DNA from: Congeria kusceri
Taxonomy: Eukaryota; Mollusca; Bivalvia; Myida; Dreissenidae
DNA: 64,000 nucleotides
Direction of reading: 5' to 3'
NCBI GenBank assembly: GCA_027627225.1
Contig: CM051036.1
Span: 42,045,926 to 42,109,925, forward strand
The position numbers and the translations under genes were made by a program. This document shows, piece by piece, positions 24,801 through 39,800 of the stretch. How positions within the stretch are numbered: position 1 is the first letter of the stretch; each line of letters begins with the position of its first letter. Under the pieces are notes generated by a model. The model was not told where the DNA came from, did no database searches, and was given only the letters and a program-made list of their open reading frames with translations.

Positions 24801-27800
24801 CTCTTCGTTCTGCATCAGCTGGGCGTGAGCCTTGCGGTAGTTCTCCTGGCTGCGCTCCAGGTCGGCCTGTAGCTGCTGCAGGGTTTCCTCATAGCGCTTG
24901 ATCTGCAAGGAATTGAGTGGGTGCAGTTAGGAATAGATCAATGAGTTTAGTCTCACTAGTTGTTACATAGTTGATATCAATTTCAAGTCAATATCAAATA
25001 TTTCTTTTGGAATACTATAACATTTTAAAATCTATTCAATTTAAAGGCTGTCCTTATTAAGCCAGGCATTCCAGTACCTTCTGAATAAACTAAAAATGCA
25101 TTTACACTCTGTTGTTCTTAAAAAGCTGTTTTCAACAAAAATGCATTGACATAAATGCATCACAAGTATATACAATGTAAGCGACTCAAGTACTGCAGGG
25201 ATGGCAAAATCAACTTTCCCAGAACATGTATGGACAAGTGAAACTGGCCAGAATAATAATGGTATATAATAACTGCATGGACAAGTGGCAACCATAAAAT
25301 TAGCCAAATCCGGCCAGGTAAGGCAATATATGACATCGCCACCCCTGGTACTCTGCAGCCCCACCACGAGTCTCTACCTCCTGCTGATGGAGCATGTTCT
25401 GTTTCTGCTGCTGCTGCAGGTTCATGCGCGCCACGTGCAGCTGTCCATCACGCTCGGCCAAGTCCTCCTTCAGAGTCTGGATACGCTTGCTCTGATCCTC
25501 CAGGTCATCTCGCAACTTCTTCACTAACTCCTCTCGCTCTAAAAGCTGCCAAAGACATAGGGGGTGGAATTAATATATATTGTAAATTTATATTTATTTG
25601 TTTTAGCAAAAGAAGGGTTTTCGTAGGAGGGAATATATAATTGTCACAACCACAAGAACAAGGTAAATTATTTGGCTCGAAATGTAATAATGCGATTATA
25701 ACATCTTTTAATCAGCAGAAGGGTATTCTTCCAAGGGTATATATCCATATATCTCTTAAAATCACAAGGCTGGAAACTTGGCTTTATATGTTTGACATTT
25801 GTGATTTAACAACTGGAAATCATCTAAATAGATCTATTCAAGCTTCACTTCCTTGACAAATGGTCCTTATGAAACATCGCCATTAATCTTTCTATAGGAT
25901 AGAAATCCAGGGTTGTGATTACAGAAACACTAAAAACAAAACTGCTCCAAACCCCTCAAAGGGTTCACCAAAAATCAGCATTTCAAAACAGATCCAGCAA
26001 ATTTAAGCATTATTTGTACACACAATATCACTATGAAACAGAGGAAATCAGATGAAAAGAGGAAAAATCACACCCCTGTTATATAAGACTTTAATCCAAC
26101 CCCCACCCACCTTGTTGGAGAGCTCCTTGATGTCTTTCTGGTTGGTTTCCATGGTATCCTCCAGGTCAGCATTGGTCCTGCGTGCAGCCTGGAGCATCTG
26201 GGCGGTCTCTTGGTGGCGGTCCCTCTCCCCGCGCAGTTCTGTCTGCAGCTGCGTCAGGATTGAGTCCTGTTGCTCAACCTGCCAGGGTCAAATGAGATAT
26301 TGTTTTATCACCTGTGACTAAAGTTATAAATAATTTCTACAAGAAACTGCCTACTATATATAAATAAAAAAAAATATATTCTTATACTAACTTACAAATA
26401 AAAAAATGTGTTGAAACAATGAAAAAAACATTAATGATAAAAAATAATCTGAACGCACAAAGAAAAAAAAACTTCCTTTCCAAGGGGCAAGAACACCAAT
26501 TATATATAGACTTTGTTGGACTATTTAACCTTTTTTGTACAATGATAAAACAACGATCATGTTTCATGACCATTGCGAGACCAACACACAGGACCCACCA
26601 GTCCTAACACACACAAGCCCTACTCTCCCCACCTGTTCAGAGAGCACCTTCTCCTGCTCGCGGGCACCCTCCCACCACCAGACCTAACACACACAAGCCC
26701 TACTCTCCTCACCTATTCAGTTAGCATCTTCTCCTGCTCACAGGCCCCCTTCCCCCACCAGACCTAACACACACAAGTCCTACTCTCCCCACCTGTTCAG
26801 TATTTCCTAATACTTTCTGTGGTATATTCATTAGTTATGATGGAAACACCTGTACTACATCACTTGGTGTTTGTTAGCACCTTCTCCTGCTCTCAGGCCC
26901 CCTCCCCCCAGCAGACCTAACACACACAAGTCCTACTCTCCCCACCTATTCAGTTAGCATCTTCTCCTGCTCTCAGGCCCCCTCCCCCCACCAGACCTAA
27001 CACACACAAGCCCTACTCTCCCCACCTATTCAGTCAGCATCTTCTCCTGCTCTCAGGCCCCCTCCCACAACCAGACCTAACACACACAAGCCCTACTCTC
27101 CCGACATATTCAAAGAGCATCTTCTCCTGCTCTAAGGCCACCTCCTCCCACCAGACCTAACACACACAAGTCCTACTCTCCCCACCTGTTCAGTGAGCAT
27201 CTTCTCCTGCTCACGGGCACCCTCCAACTCCACCTGGCACTTGTGGGCCTGCTGCTTGTATGCGAGCCCCTCCTGCACAGCGGCATGGTGGTCCTCCTTC
27301 ACGTGCATCATGTCCTTGCGCAGCTTGTCTATCACACACTTTTGCTCCTCTACCTCCTCCTCAGAGTTCGCATTGCGGTCTGAAAATATTGACCAGAATT
27401 AGGATAATTTTAAAAAAGATTCTCTTCAATGCATATTAGGGATGTTAGTGAAATACTATTACTAGGAAAGTTGCTGAGGCATAAATACATGTTGCCCAGT
27501 GCCACTGGTAAGATTACCAGTATCTTGTAATTCTTACAAACATTCCAGTTGCTCTGATTTGACAAACAAGCAATTATTGACTTCAATATGATTATGTAAT
27601 GGAAACAAACCAACCAGATTTGTGTAAGAAACGATAAAACAATGAAACAACAGGCTGGATCTCCAAACACAGTTAAGCCCACCTCGTAATGTTTTCAGCT
27701 CCATCTCCAGCTTCCTGTTGACCTGCTCATGCCTGACGACCTCTGTGACCCTTTGACTCAGCTGCTCCTGGGTCGTCTGGAGGCTTTGTTCCATCAACAT

Positions 27801-30800
27801 CAGCTTCTCCTCATGGTGTGCAAGCTGCTCAATGACACGATCACAAAATGTACTTTGAGCATATGTTTATGCAATGAAATGCAAATTACGAAGTATAGAG
27901 GTATTTTTATTGAGAAACAATACTTTGATATACATATATAAAAAACTTAGTTTGAACAACGAACAAAACAATATTGCCATCCTTATGACTGTATATTTTA
28001 CATGACATACACATTTTAATTCAAATTAACATGAAAGAAGAAATATAAAATCCATTTTCCTATAAAAAAAGAAAAAAAGAAAGTATTCAGTAACCTGTCA
28101 CATGTGAAAACAGCTTGGCTAGAAAAAACTAAAACTAATCCTTACCATATATTTAAATGTTAGATCCGTAATTTAAAACATCTAGTGTTATTCAGATAAG
28201 ACACCCACCTCCTGGGCGCAGTCCTTGTACTGAGCCCGGGCCTCGCCCAAGTCTGACTTCAAACTGTCAGAATCACTTTGCAGCTCCGAAATCTAAACAT
28301 CAAAGAGATGCAATAAATCAATTGGAAAATTATATAACAGAGTTCATGAGTGTCAGGTTATATAACAGAGTTCATGAGTGTCAGGTTAGTTTGTCTGAGT
28401 TATATGTGACACAAATTGTCATATTGCATTGTTGACTAAACAATACAATTTCATACAAACACTCATGACTTTGTATATCTTGACTTTTACAAAAGTTAAT
28501 TCAGAAGATTATCAATGTTCAGATTGGCTAGCCAGACTTCATTGCTTTGTTGCTTGTTAACAAATTAAGGTATATTAATGTGTGAAAATAAAGGTAAATA
28601 GTGTAAAAATATTAGAATATTATTACTGTATATTTTTTTTGAGTAATGTTTTATAAATCAAACGTAAAAATATAAATTATATAGAGATTTAGCTACCTCC
28701 CTAACTTCCCATTATAAAGATGAGATTTAAAATGGATCAATGGGAGCTTTTGCTAACACTATTGTATATGCAACAAAAGCTGATGATTCCAGTGTTAGAT
28801 TTTACATGGTGTGTGTGTGTTTTAACTATCTTGTACTTAGCATATTAACAAGTCTTTCAGAAAAAAAACACATTAAAGTCAAGGATGAAAGATTTATTCA
28901 TGAAACTCAAAGGCTCTTACCAAACTCAATGAGCAGGACTTTCATGTACGACTCTGGTTATGAAATATTAATCATTTTGTCATCTATTTTAACTGTTATC
29001 TTTCCTTAAAAATACGCTCACTGCATTTGTGTGAAGCAAGTATTGAACTGTTGAGAATTCTAACACAATTACTGTGAAATATTGACAATAAATATCAGGG
29101 GACCTGACAGTCAGGGACAACCACTTTACAACCACTGCTGAGGAAATCTATCTGCTAGTGTAAATAACATTTGAACCAAATTGATTATAGTCAACCCAAT
29201 TATTGCTCAACTCAGCTGATGCTAACATTTAATGCAAAAAATATTATTGTTCTGGTTTTCTCAGCATTAAACACTTAAAAAATATTGACAATACCAAATA
29301 CCAGAATTTTTCACAATGTGTTTAATGACGTCACTGCTTGATTACTTGTTAATGAAAGACCAAGGTTTTTTGTAATTGAAGACCTGTTGGGTATCAAAAG
29401 TCACAATTGTTCCTTATTCTGAGCTTCAGAAAGTACATTATAAACAACCTATGTTTAAAAGCGGGATATTATACAGAATAGCTACTGACTGATGTTAAGA
29501 GAAAATATTTTACATAAGGTGTTTAGTAGTAAAAACTGCACAAAAATATTGAAGAAAATAAAATAAAATTTATATACAAAGATATCACATCAATTACAAA
29601 AGAAATGTGGCCCAGTAAAGGCTATAAATATTTAGTTAAGGCATACAAAAAAATATGTTTGTTTCAGGTTACATGACCAAAAACTTGGGATAGGTAGGTA
29701 GGGCTTTTTTAATTATTATTTTTTATTAAGTAAACGGTCAACTTGAAGATTCTAAAATTCAATTAATATTCAAAACTTAAACTGTAATATCCTTAAACAT
29801 TGTTTTAAAGAGGATTCTATCAAAACTAAACACTTATTTAACCAAAAAAACACTGAATTATTGAAAAAAAAACAAAAAACAAATATCTGACAACCCCAAT
29901 AAAATGTTCTAGGGTCGGGGCATTTTTTTAGGGTAGGTTGGGTAACCTGAAACAAGCATATTTTTTTTATTACGCCGAATTTTATTAACCGAGCTTGCGA
30001 AAAATTAAAACATTTGGCCAAATTCCTACTAAATAGCCCAAATGATCCGGTTTCAAACTTAGTAACATCAGCTTAGCTAAAGAATTTTTCAGCTAGGGTG
30101 AGCCTTACATGTAAGAATTATTTTAGTGGTGTCCGGCAGTAATGGTTGGCCATTTTAATAAATACTGGGTAAAAACATTTTATCAACTGACTCCATAAAC
30201 AGGATTTAACTTGCCACATAAATCAACTGCAGTCGAAAGGCCGTTTCTATGTGAAATCAATACTGAAATTTAATGAAAGTAAAGTCAGTTTGATTAATAT
30301 CCCACAGTCATAAATTCAATTGTAGCCAAATATTGAGCAGAGCTTCCATTTCACTACCTTTCAGCATGATTAATTACACCCTATATTTAGTTGGATAGAA
30401 TTTCTTACTAAAATTAAGGCTTTAATTACAAGGCACAACTTTACTATGGACAACAAGGTCATGTCAGTAAATACTTTCATTCAATTTATGTACCAAATTA
30501 TGTGACAACGAATTTGAGAAAGAGATTTCATTTTCTATCTGTACTTTCACTTGTTGTAATTAAGCAAGGTAAAGCAGCAAATTTCGAGTAGGTCTACAAA
30601 TAAAATGATAGTAAAACAACAGAAATTTTGAAGTTACAGAAATAATTTCAGTTCAGTTCTAGACCTCTATTTCAAGGCTCCTTACAAAACATTAGACACA
30701 TTTCTTAAAACCATGAAACCTTAAGTATGTAGCTTTACCCATTATAACTCAACAGACATTCAAACAGTTTATGCTAGTAAATATTATGGCTTCTTCGTTT

Positions 30801-33800
30801 TTTTTTTATGTGGTAAAGATAAATATAACATGTAAAATTTGATCTGATATTTTCACTTAATTGCATGTTTGTTAAGATTTTTCTTAGGCAAATTATGAAT
30901 ATAGTCCCAGATTTTTTTATTAAATTTTAAACTGATATTAAATAACACAGTTTTTTTTTGGCAATTCTGTATTGACTCTTCTAAATATGTTTTTCCTACA
31001 TGTAACCAAAACTCATTTCTGACCCCTAACAAACTGTTGTCCTGTCATTGAAATCAATTTTTATATGAAACTTGAAAACTAGATTAAAACCCAAAACTTT
31101 AAATATTTTACTTAGCGTTTGAAAACAGCAAATGAAATAAGTAAATATTGGTAGACCTTAAGGGGACGGCATGAATGTCAAGTATGGTAAATTTTAATTA
31201 AAGGAGTAGTTTTCATTTATTATAAGGACTGGACTGTCTGCAATACTTTTATACAAACTCTACTGATGTTTACTAATATTGATTCACATCTGTATATGAG
31301 ATATCTTGGGCTCAATAAAATCATTAAACATTCTTAAGAAAATACCAAACTGGCCACATGTTCTCAACAGATTAACTGTATGCTTATGAACAGTCTTAGC
31401 TGATCCTCATCGTTTCACTAAACTAACTGGAATCTCAAAATATTTTTTAAATAACATTTTGTGTAAATGAAATGACATCATCTGCCGTTAGATTTTGATT
31501 AAAATTTTAATAACGTACCAAAACAGTAGGGAGACAGGAGTTCATTATAATAATTAGATATTTGATATAGATTTGTGGAGAATGCCATTTTGAGCCTAGA
31601 CCTGAAATAACTGACTCTAGTCCTTGAACCTAAAGGTCATCCTGTTTTGTGAACATGAGGCTTGATGTGTTAATATAAATGCTTACCCTCATTTCTGCCT
31701 GCTTCTTGGAGGCCGAGAGGCTGTTTACTTCCATTCGCAGACATTTGATGTTCGATTCCAGCTTGTCAATCTGTAAAACAGCATTTTCATATTTTCTCAT
31801 TATCCAGTCATTATGACCTTTGGTGTTAGTTTGTGACCCCGAATCTGTGTCAAGGTCATTTCGAAGGTTGTCAGACTTGCTTCGATAATGATTCTTACTG
31901 GGTTTGCACTGAGTCCTGGACATTCTTTCCCTGTATTTGCTACTTAATTCCTCTACTCTTTCATCGCTTACTTTATTGTACACTTTATTTATAATACTAG
32001 CAGCACTTGGTGTCATTTGACCTTTGACCCTTGAAACCGAGGGTGAAGGTTCATTGAAGTCTGTTCTTATAGTACTAACAATAGGTCCGTAGTAAGGTTG
32101 TGTATGGATCTCATCCTGTATAGGGCCTCTGTAAGGGCTATAGGTCATCTGGGCCCCCAACGAAAGTGGTGGCACATTGCTACTGTTATCATGTCCTTGC
32201 TCTTCTATTTCTACGTCTGATTCTGGTCTATCATCCACTCTTGGAAGTTCGCGGGGCGAGGAATATTTTTTCACAATATCATCAATTGTTTCCCTTCTTG
32301 CGTATGGTGATCGCAGACTAGACTCCATTAGACTTTCATCAAAGCCAGAACTAGGATTACCTGGTGACCTTGATCTACTATTGTCAAGGTCATGATCATG
32401 ATCTATATGAAACCGCACTTCCTTGTCATCATCCATTCGAGAAGTGCCATTGTTGGATCTCCTCAAGGCATCCTGACCTCTGTAAGGGGTCGAGGTCACC
32501 ATTTGACCTTGACCAAAGGGCTCCACCACATCTTCTACAACCACTCTTGGATATGAAATATTAGCCAACTCTTCATAACGTTCCAACCATGTTTTGGATG
32601 GTGCACATAAATAATCCTCTGTCTTCTGTGCCATGCTGCATATATTGTTTTTAAATTTATCTTAATCCATAGCAGTTTAAAAGAGTGTCATACAATACTG
32701 CGAAATCCCTGTGAATAACGAAAAATATTAAATGTTTAAAACATGTATTCTCTTTCAATTAATACTGCTAGCACCGATTTAACCACAAGTGAATACAATC
32801 CTGAAACCCCACCAATTAAACAAATTACACCTATAACCAAATAATTACTGAGTCAACCAATCAATAAAGCAAACAAACTTCACTAGCAATCTGAGAATGG
32901 TGACACAGTCAATCATCCCGAAAGGCACAAGAATCCAGTAGCGCTGAACCGAAAGATTATTACACCATCCAGTAGGATACACAAAATATTAATAATACAC
33001 ACTGAATAAGAAATTCAGTACTGTTTTACGACTTGAAAGCAGACATTCAAGAAACGCTGATACACCACTCAACCAATGTGAAATTAAAAGGATACCAAAT
33101 ACCAGGGCACAAAATTACTGTCGCAAATCTAATGCAATATAAAGCCAACCATTTATCGGAGCCAGTAAAAACTATTCAACACTTACAAAAGCTGCAATAA
33201 AACTTCGATTTAAGAATAGATAACCTGTCATCAGCAATAATGGCAGAAACCAAAATTGATTTTTAATGCATGAAAGATGACACCCACAAAGATTATTTGA
33301 CAGGTAATTGTGAAACACTGATTGTGCAGGTAAAGTTATGAAATACTGTTGGCTGTTCTCTCAAACACACTGTGATTAATCAATCTGTCCAAACAGGAAT
33401 GTGTGAAAAATAATGGCATGCAGTTTTCCATTGTTAATATATTTTATTACATTTCTATTTTTTAATATTAAAAAAAATTGATATATTTTATTTGCTTAAT
33501 TTTTTCATTCTATATAACTATTATTAATACAATTAAATAAATATATACTATTATTAATATTAAAATGCAGAGATCTATTTATTTCACATACAATATGTGT
33601 TGTTTTTATATATAATGTTTAGCTTTTTTGTTATAAACTTATTTTTAACAATTTGTGACATCCTACGTTAACTATTTTTCTTACTACGTTTTTTTACATT
33701 TTTTACACTGACCACAGTTTTCAAGTTCACAGATCAATACGTGATCAAATATTTGTTTAAACCATGTACAAACAGTTTGCTTAATGGTAATATCAGCTTA

Positions 33801-36800
33801 TGATTGTGTTAAGCAAGTACATTGAACATTAAACAGTTGAAAAACAAATAGTATGAACCCTGATTTTAAATGTTTCTTGTTTTACCATACGAAACCAAAT
33901 GAACTGTTGGAACATCACAAACAGATCATTCAAACCAATGACATAAAAAAACTGATTATAACAGTAAGCATTACAACTAACCCGTATAATTTACTGTATA
34001 ATTTGTTTTTTTGTTTTTTTTCATTTTCAAATTATGTGTGCCATAATGCCACATACAAACAAAATGTATGTATACATGAAAGTTTCATCAATCCATCTAC
34101 TGCAAATTCTATTACAAATGCTTTGTAAATCTAACTTAGACAAACAATTCTTCTTCACTTGAAACAAGCACTTGTATGAAGTCTTATCAGATATATTTAT
34201 AGCTTTTAATATCAGCCCTCTAGGCAGAGATCAACACTTAACTCCTGATACCCTGCACAGGTCAAAGGTGCAGTAAAAACATCAATGATATGGGCTGGTC
34301 TGGGGTTCAATAAGACCCATACCATAAAGATGAACATACTGAAACCTGGGCATTCAGCTAAATCTCGGTAAACACATTATGCAACCATTAGAATGTGAAA
34401 CTACCACTACCTATTTACCATTCCTTTTCAACTCCTGCAGAAAAGTGCTCTGTGACATTTAGACAAAATCAATTTGAACAAACAAAGTTGCAGCAATGGA
34501 GACAGGCCAGCCACTGTTCATGTGGCAATATTACCAGCTCCACTACTGCCACAGCCTGGTTATTGCTATAGTGATGGCAAATAACCATTCAGACATGTAA
34601 CTGGATACCTTTGATGCACATATAAATAACATTGAAATTACATTATGCAAATGTGAAATTGTACATTATTACTTGTGTATTCAACCTCAAAGTACACAAG
34701 GAATCACTGTATTCATTTTCTTTTGAAATACAAATTGAAGAACAAACAGATGACTCCAGAAATCTATCACTAAGCATGCATGCATTTTAACGTTTTAAAT
34801 ATAAACTCTCTATAAACTAAATCAAACGTTTAACTTGATTGATAACAGGTAATGTCCAGCATCACACAGAAGTTTTATCTTCAATTCAGAAAAACACATA
34901 CAAATAATATTTAATGTACAAATGGTTCTTTTAACAAGTTACAACATGGGAGCCCAATCTGACCAGGAAAATAACAATTATTTTAATTTCTAAGACCCAT
35001 AAACAACAGGCTTTAAATGTCAACATCAGATCATAAAAATACAGTGGTTCTGTTTAACTAAAATCGGACATACAAATACCTGTTAACAATAAATGTGATT
35101 TCTGACAACAAGTACCATTAATTTAATATTTGCAGACATTAAAATACATGTTCACTAAGCCCTCCTTACCAATAATATTATGATAATGGAGAAATAGCTA
35201 TCAAAGCAATCTTAGTTTAGCCACATCAATAACCATAAATAAATTAAAATAAGTACGGAAGCAACAGCAATTTATCAAAACTCAAGAACCAAGAAGGAAA
35301 AACAACCACACACAATTAGATAACCTCTCAAATACACTTATTATCCAATATTCACCACATACACAATATCATTATAAAAACATTAAAGATCCTGCTTAAA
35401 TCCAAAGCAAAAACAACGCCAATATAAACAAATCCACAGTTAAGACATGCACACCCATTTCTGTCACTAAACCTTTGTAAATCCTTCTACATCTCCCCGT
35501 AAAAACAAACACCCCTCCGTGCTTCCAAGTCGGCCCATCTACCGCTCAGCCTTTAACTTCCCCCATGTACCACAGAGAGTCACTCACACATACATATCCA
35601 AAGTACTGAAGAATGTTTGCGAAAGCTTGCCAAATCTTTCGATCCATTGAAAAAGCCCTGATAAAATGTGTAACTGATATTCGAGTATTGACATTCAAAA
35701 TTCAATTTCGTACTATCAAAGCAGACCAAATTAAATTCAGCAAGTTTACTTTTTATTTTAAATTCTTTAAAATTCAGCTTGTTCATTTTTTTTACACCAA
35801 TAATTTCACTACAAAAGACATTTAACTTTAAAACAAAGCCACTGAATAGAGATAATCTTGCCGATAACAAGTTTTTGCTTGTTCATGGAAGAAGTGGGAA
35901 AATTTAAGATCTCAATAAATCTCTGTCACAGAAAGCTAAGCAGCAGTCGAAAAGTTAAAACTGAACATTTAAGGTAAACAACTAAAACATTAACATAATT
36001 TAACTGCTTTAAAAATATTTTATCCTAGCATGACAATATGTTACATGCAAGAAAAGACAACTATGAAAGAATTATATCCGTAAAAAAGTCCAGTAAATTA
36101 AAATATACATCATGCACAACTCATACTTCCAAGGTTTAACATGAAATATGCAATTCCAATGTAAAATGGTCTGATGGGTTACTTCAACAAATATTTTTGA
36201 GACGTGAATTCAACACTTAGATAGGGAGCTTTAGTGAGCAAATGAAGCAAAAACTGATGAAAGATCGGATCATGACCAATTGACCAGCTACAATGCAGTG
36301 TTCATACATGTATCAAATACTCTACACTTTAACATAGCGATTCATGAACAAATCAAGACCGACTATCAAAGGAATGGATACAAATCTGATTGTTTACAAT
36401 GAACAGCGATCACAATGGGTAAATAACAACAAGGGTATTTCATTATGTGTAGATCTCAGTTCTGTGGATAGGAATTTGACACTTGTTCAGTAAAAAGGTC
36501 AAACAAGTGCCCATGCCAAAAACTGTTAAATTATAAATACATCTATTGACAAAGAACAAAATTCAACTACTAAAAAACGTAAAAGGTAGCCCCAATTCTG
36601 AGCGGAGTTATCATTACAATTGCAAAAATATTTGTCAAATCAGGTTAGAATTGAAATAATTTTCACAGTATCGTTGTTTATCGGCCAATAAACGACTCTT
36701 TGCCATTCTGATGCTTGGCTATTAAACCACTCGGGCTAATGCCATCAGAACTCCAAATTGTTGTTAAATTGATTCTGAAATGGAAATATAATAATTAATA

Positions 36801-39800
36801 TAAAATTATGAAATTTTAGTCTACACTGACGAGGACTTAAATATGTCGCACTACAGCTGATTGTTACTGTGTCATTGCAGTAAAGACCAGATAACAGAAA
36901 ATAATATAAATATGAATAATGCAAATTGCTGATAAACTGAAACAGAAACTAATAAAATAATGTAGATCGATTATCTGCAAAACTTTATATGTAAATTGGT
37001 AGACACACCAAACTGCTGACCAAAGGTTTGCTCAAAGAATTGACCATGAACAGCCAGGATTTAAAGCAAATATTGCCACACTATAATCTTAAGCTGCATA
37101 GATAAAGGTTAGAACCTCAACATAAAGCCCTTTCATCCATTATATTTGCACATGTCCATTGCAAAATAAATTGCTTAACCTGATAAATAGAAGTACAATG
37201 CTGAATTGCGTTCCAACTGTTACAAATGACTGTGTAACTTAGTGTACTATTGACAAGAAAACTATAAACACCTCATTGACCAGCCATAGTTAATTCTTCT
37301 TAATAATTTACAAGTAGCTGTCATTTTTTTCAAAGAAAAGAATTAAATTTTCAAATAAGAACTATTTGTATATAATTGTCTTTTAATAAAAGATTTGGCA
37401 AACAAAGACCTATACACCAGAAGTTTTATATCTGTTTTTCCCCATTTTTTAACACACTGAATTTGCATTTATTGCTTGACTACAGTGACAATGAACTGGT
37501 ATTTAACATTCCTACAGCCCTAGACAAACAAATAATAAGGACAAATACACAATAGTGAGGAGACCATTAACACAATACTTTAAACATTTTTTGAACAGTG
37601 TAAACAATTATATAGTTATCCAACAAGGTGCTAATAACTTGGAGTGACATTCAAGTCCAAACAAGTTGGATGTGAGCAAACAGCAATGGGAGTAATTCAA
37701 GTTCTTTGAAAAATAATCCCACAAAGTTTTAACTGGATTATCTCCCTTTAAACTTAAACACTTTAATCTTTTTCACCACTGGAAGCATGCAAGAACCTCC
37801 TAAAAGCCCATCTAAAAGCATGTATTGTATTGCTGTTTGCGGCTACACTACATACTCGAGTTTCAATATGCTTTTTAAGTGGTCCTCAAAGGTGACATGG
37901 CACACTCGAGGTTGCTAAAACAATGATGTAACAAGGAGTTTATGAGATTGACCCGACACTTGAATGTGTCACAGTCACCCGGGCTACTGTTGCATATTGA
38001 CTAGACATTCCTTCTCAACCCTAAGTACACAAAATCTGCAGTCCTTTAAGGCAGTGTTTTTCATTCATTAAAACCTAGATTAATGCTGCGGAAACACATT
38101 TGCATGAAAAAGCAGTATTACCTTTGCAGGTGTACATACATACAATTTTCTTACAGGATTCCTTATCTGGAGTATACAGGAAAATAATAATTTTATATAA
38201 TAATGCTGAGTAGGCATTTCATTCAACATGTGGTAAGCCAAGTTCAGAGCTGCGGGACAGTCTAGTAAGTGGCAGCCCATGCCAGGTGTGATCATTGTAT
38301 GTATCATCCATTCATTTGTGCAATAATTAAAACTTCTTTATAAAAAACAGATTACAAGATTTGACTGACAGCTGCATCGGGCCATTCTGGCAATCTGCAA
38401 GTCACAATTTGGCAGAGATGTGTTTCATGTAAATGTCTATGTCTGAGATAAAACTTGGTAGGTATTTTAATAAAAGCAATAGAGATCCATTCATTCTTCT
38501 TCCTCCTTAACACTGAACGACACTGTATTTTCTTTCAATGCAGTATCTTGCACTTGATGTGGTCCAGTTGGCTGTCTTATTTTCTCCCTATTCTGCTTCA
38601 GATGTCATCCAAAAATATTTTGGAAACCCTTCCGTATTTCAAATGTACATAATGTTACAGGTTGACTTATTTACATTTTTCAGACAGTATCAGAATGTCT
38701 TTCTCGTCATTTGTGACAATCTTTCAATTTCCAGTTTAATTTTGTTTTTTACAATTAATCTGGTGATTTCAAATAACAGCGCTTTATTGTCAAGTTTATA
38801 TAATTAAATGTGTTATATTGTAACAGCAAATAGTCTGTCTTCTGTTGATTAGGGACAAAAGAATCAAGAAGAATCAGAAGAAAGTCTGAAATCATACAGC
38901 ATAACACATAGACATGAAAATAAGATATTGAGCAGTAAAAATTCCAGTGGTTGAAATTAGCACAAGCCCGTAAGCCTTACTCTAGTAAATTTGAGGCATG
39001 TCGTGGGAAAACCAGGCTTAATGCATGTGCGTACAGGGTCGTCCCGGATTAGCCTGTACAGTCCGCACGGACGAATCCGGGACATCACTTGTTGCTTTTA
39101 TTTTATTTTCTGTTTCAAGGAAGTCTTTTCTAAACATAAATCCACTGTAGGCGGAAAGTGCCGTCCTGGATTAGCCTGTGCGGACTGCACAGGCTAATCC
39201 GGGACAACACTTTACGCACATGCATTAAGCCCAGTTTTCCCACGACGAGCCTCATTTCGATCTGGGCTTGCTCAGATTCTCAGTTTTATGTAGGCGGGCT
39301 AGTAGAATTTTCTTGCTCGTAAGTAATAATACAAGGATATAGGCTTACTTGGCCAAACTGCTAATTTCAATGACTGAACATCTACATGTAGTTGTATTGT
39401 GTACCCTTTCATTCCTATGACAAACAGAACGTCATGTGCATATGCAGGGCCTTAGAATATATGGGGAAATCAAGCATTCAAGTTTGTGGCAATTGTTATT
39501 TCATTTCAAAGCCTCGCTGTATAAAATTTTTCTTTCAAATACAGACATGAACATTACCCACTTATCTGCAAACCTAATGTATAAAGGCAACAAACGTAGA
39601 AAAGATGTGAGTTTTCATATTCTACTCTATATGCTAAATATTAACAACTGACACACACTATAAAAGATTGCCTAACATGTATTTTCACAAACCTCTATTA
39701 AATATATAATTGATCTTTCTTTGAGCACCCAGATAGTGGTACATTATGCATGCACATTTTGATGAATAGATCCTCTCTGACTTATGTCAAATAAATTTGC

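Noticed and set aside
28740..29009. Plus-strand frame of 89 codons in intron 17
   Set aside because: No motif, no splice context, low-complexity AT-rich surroundings.
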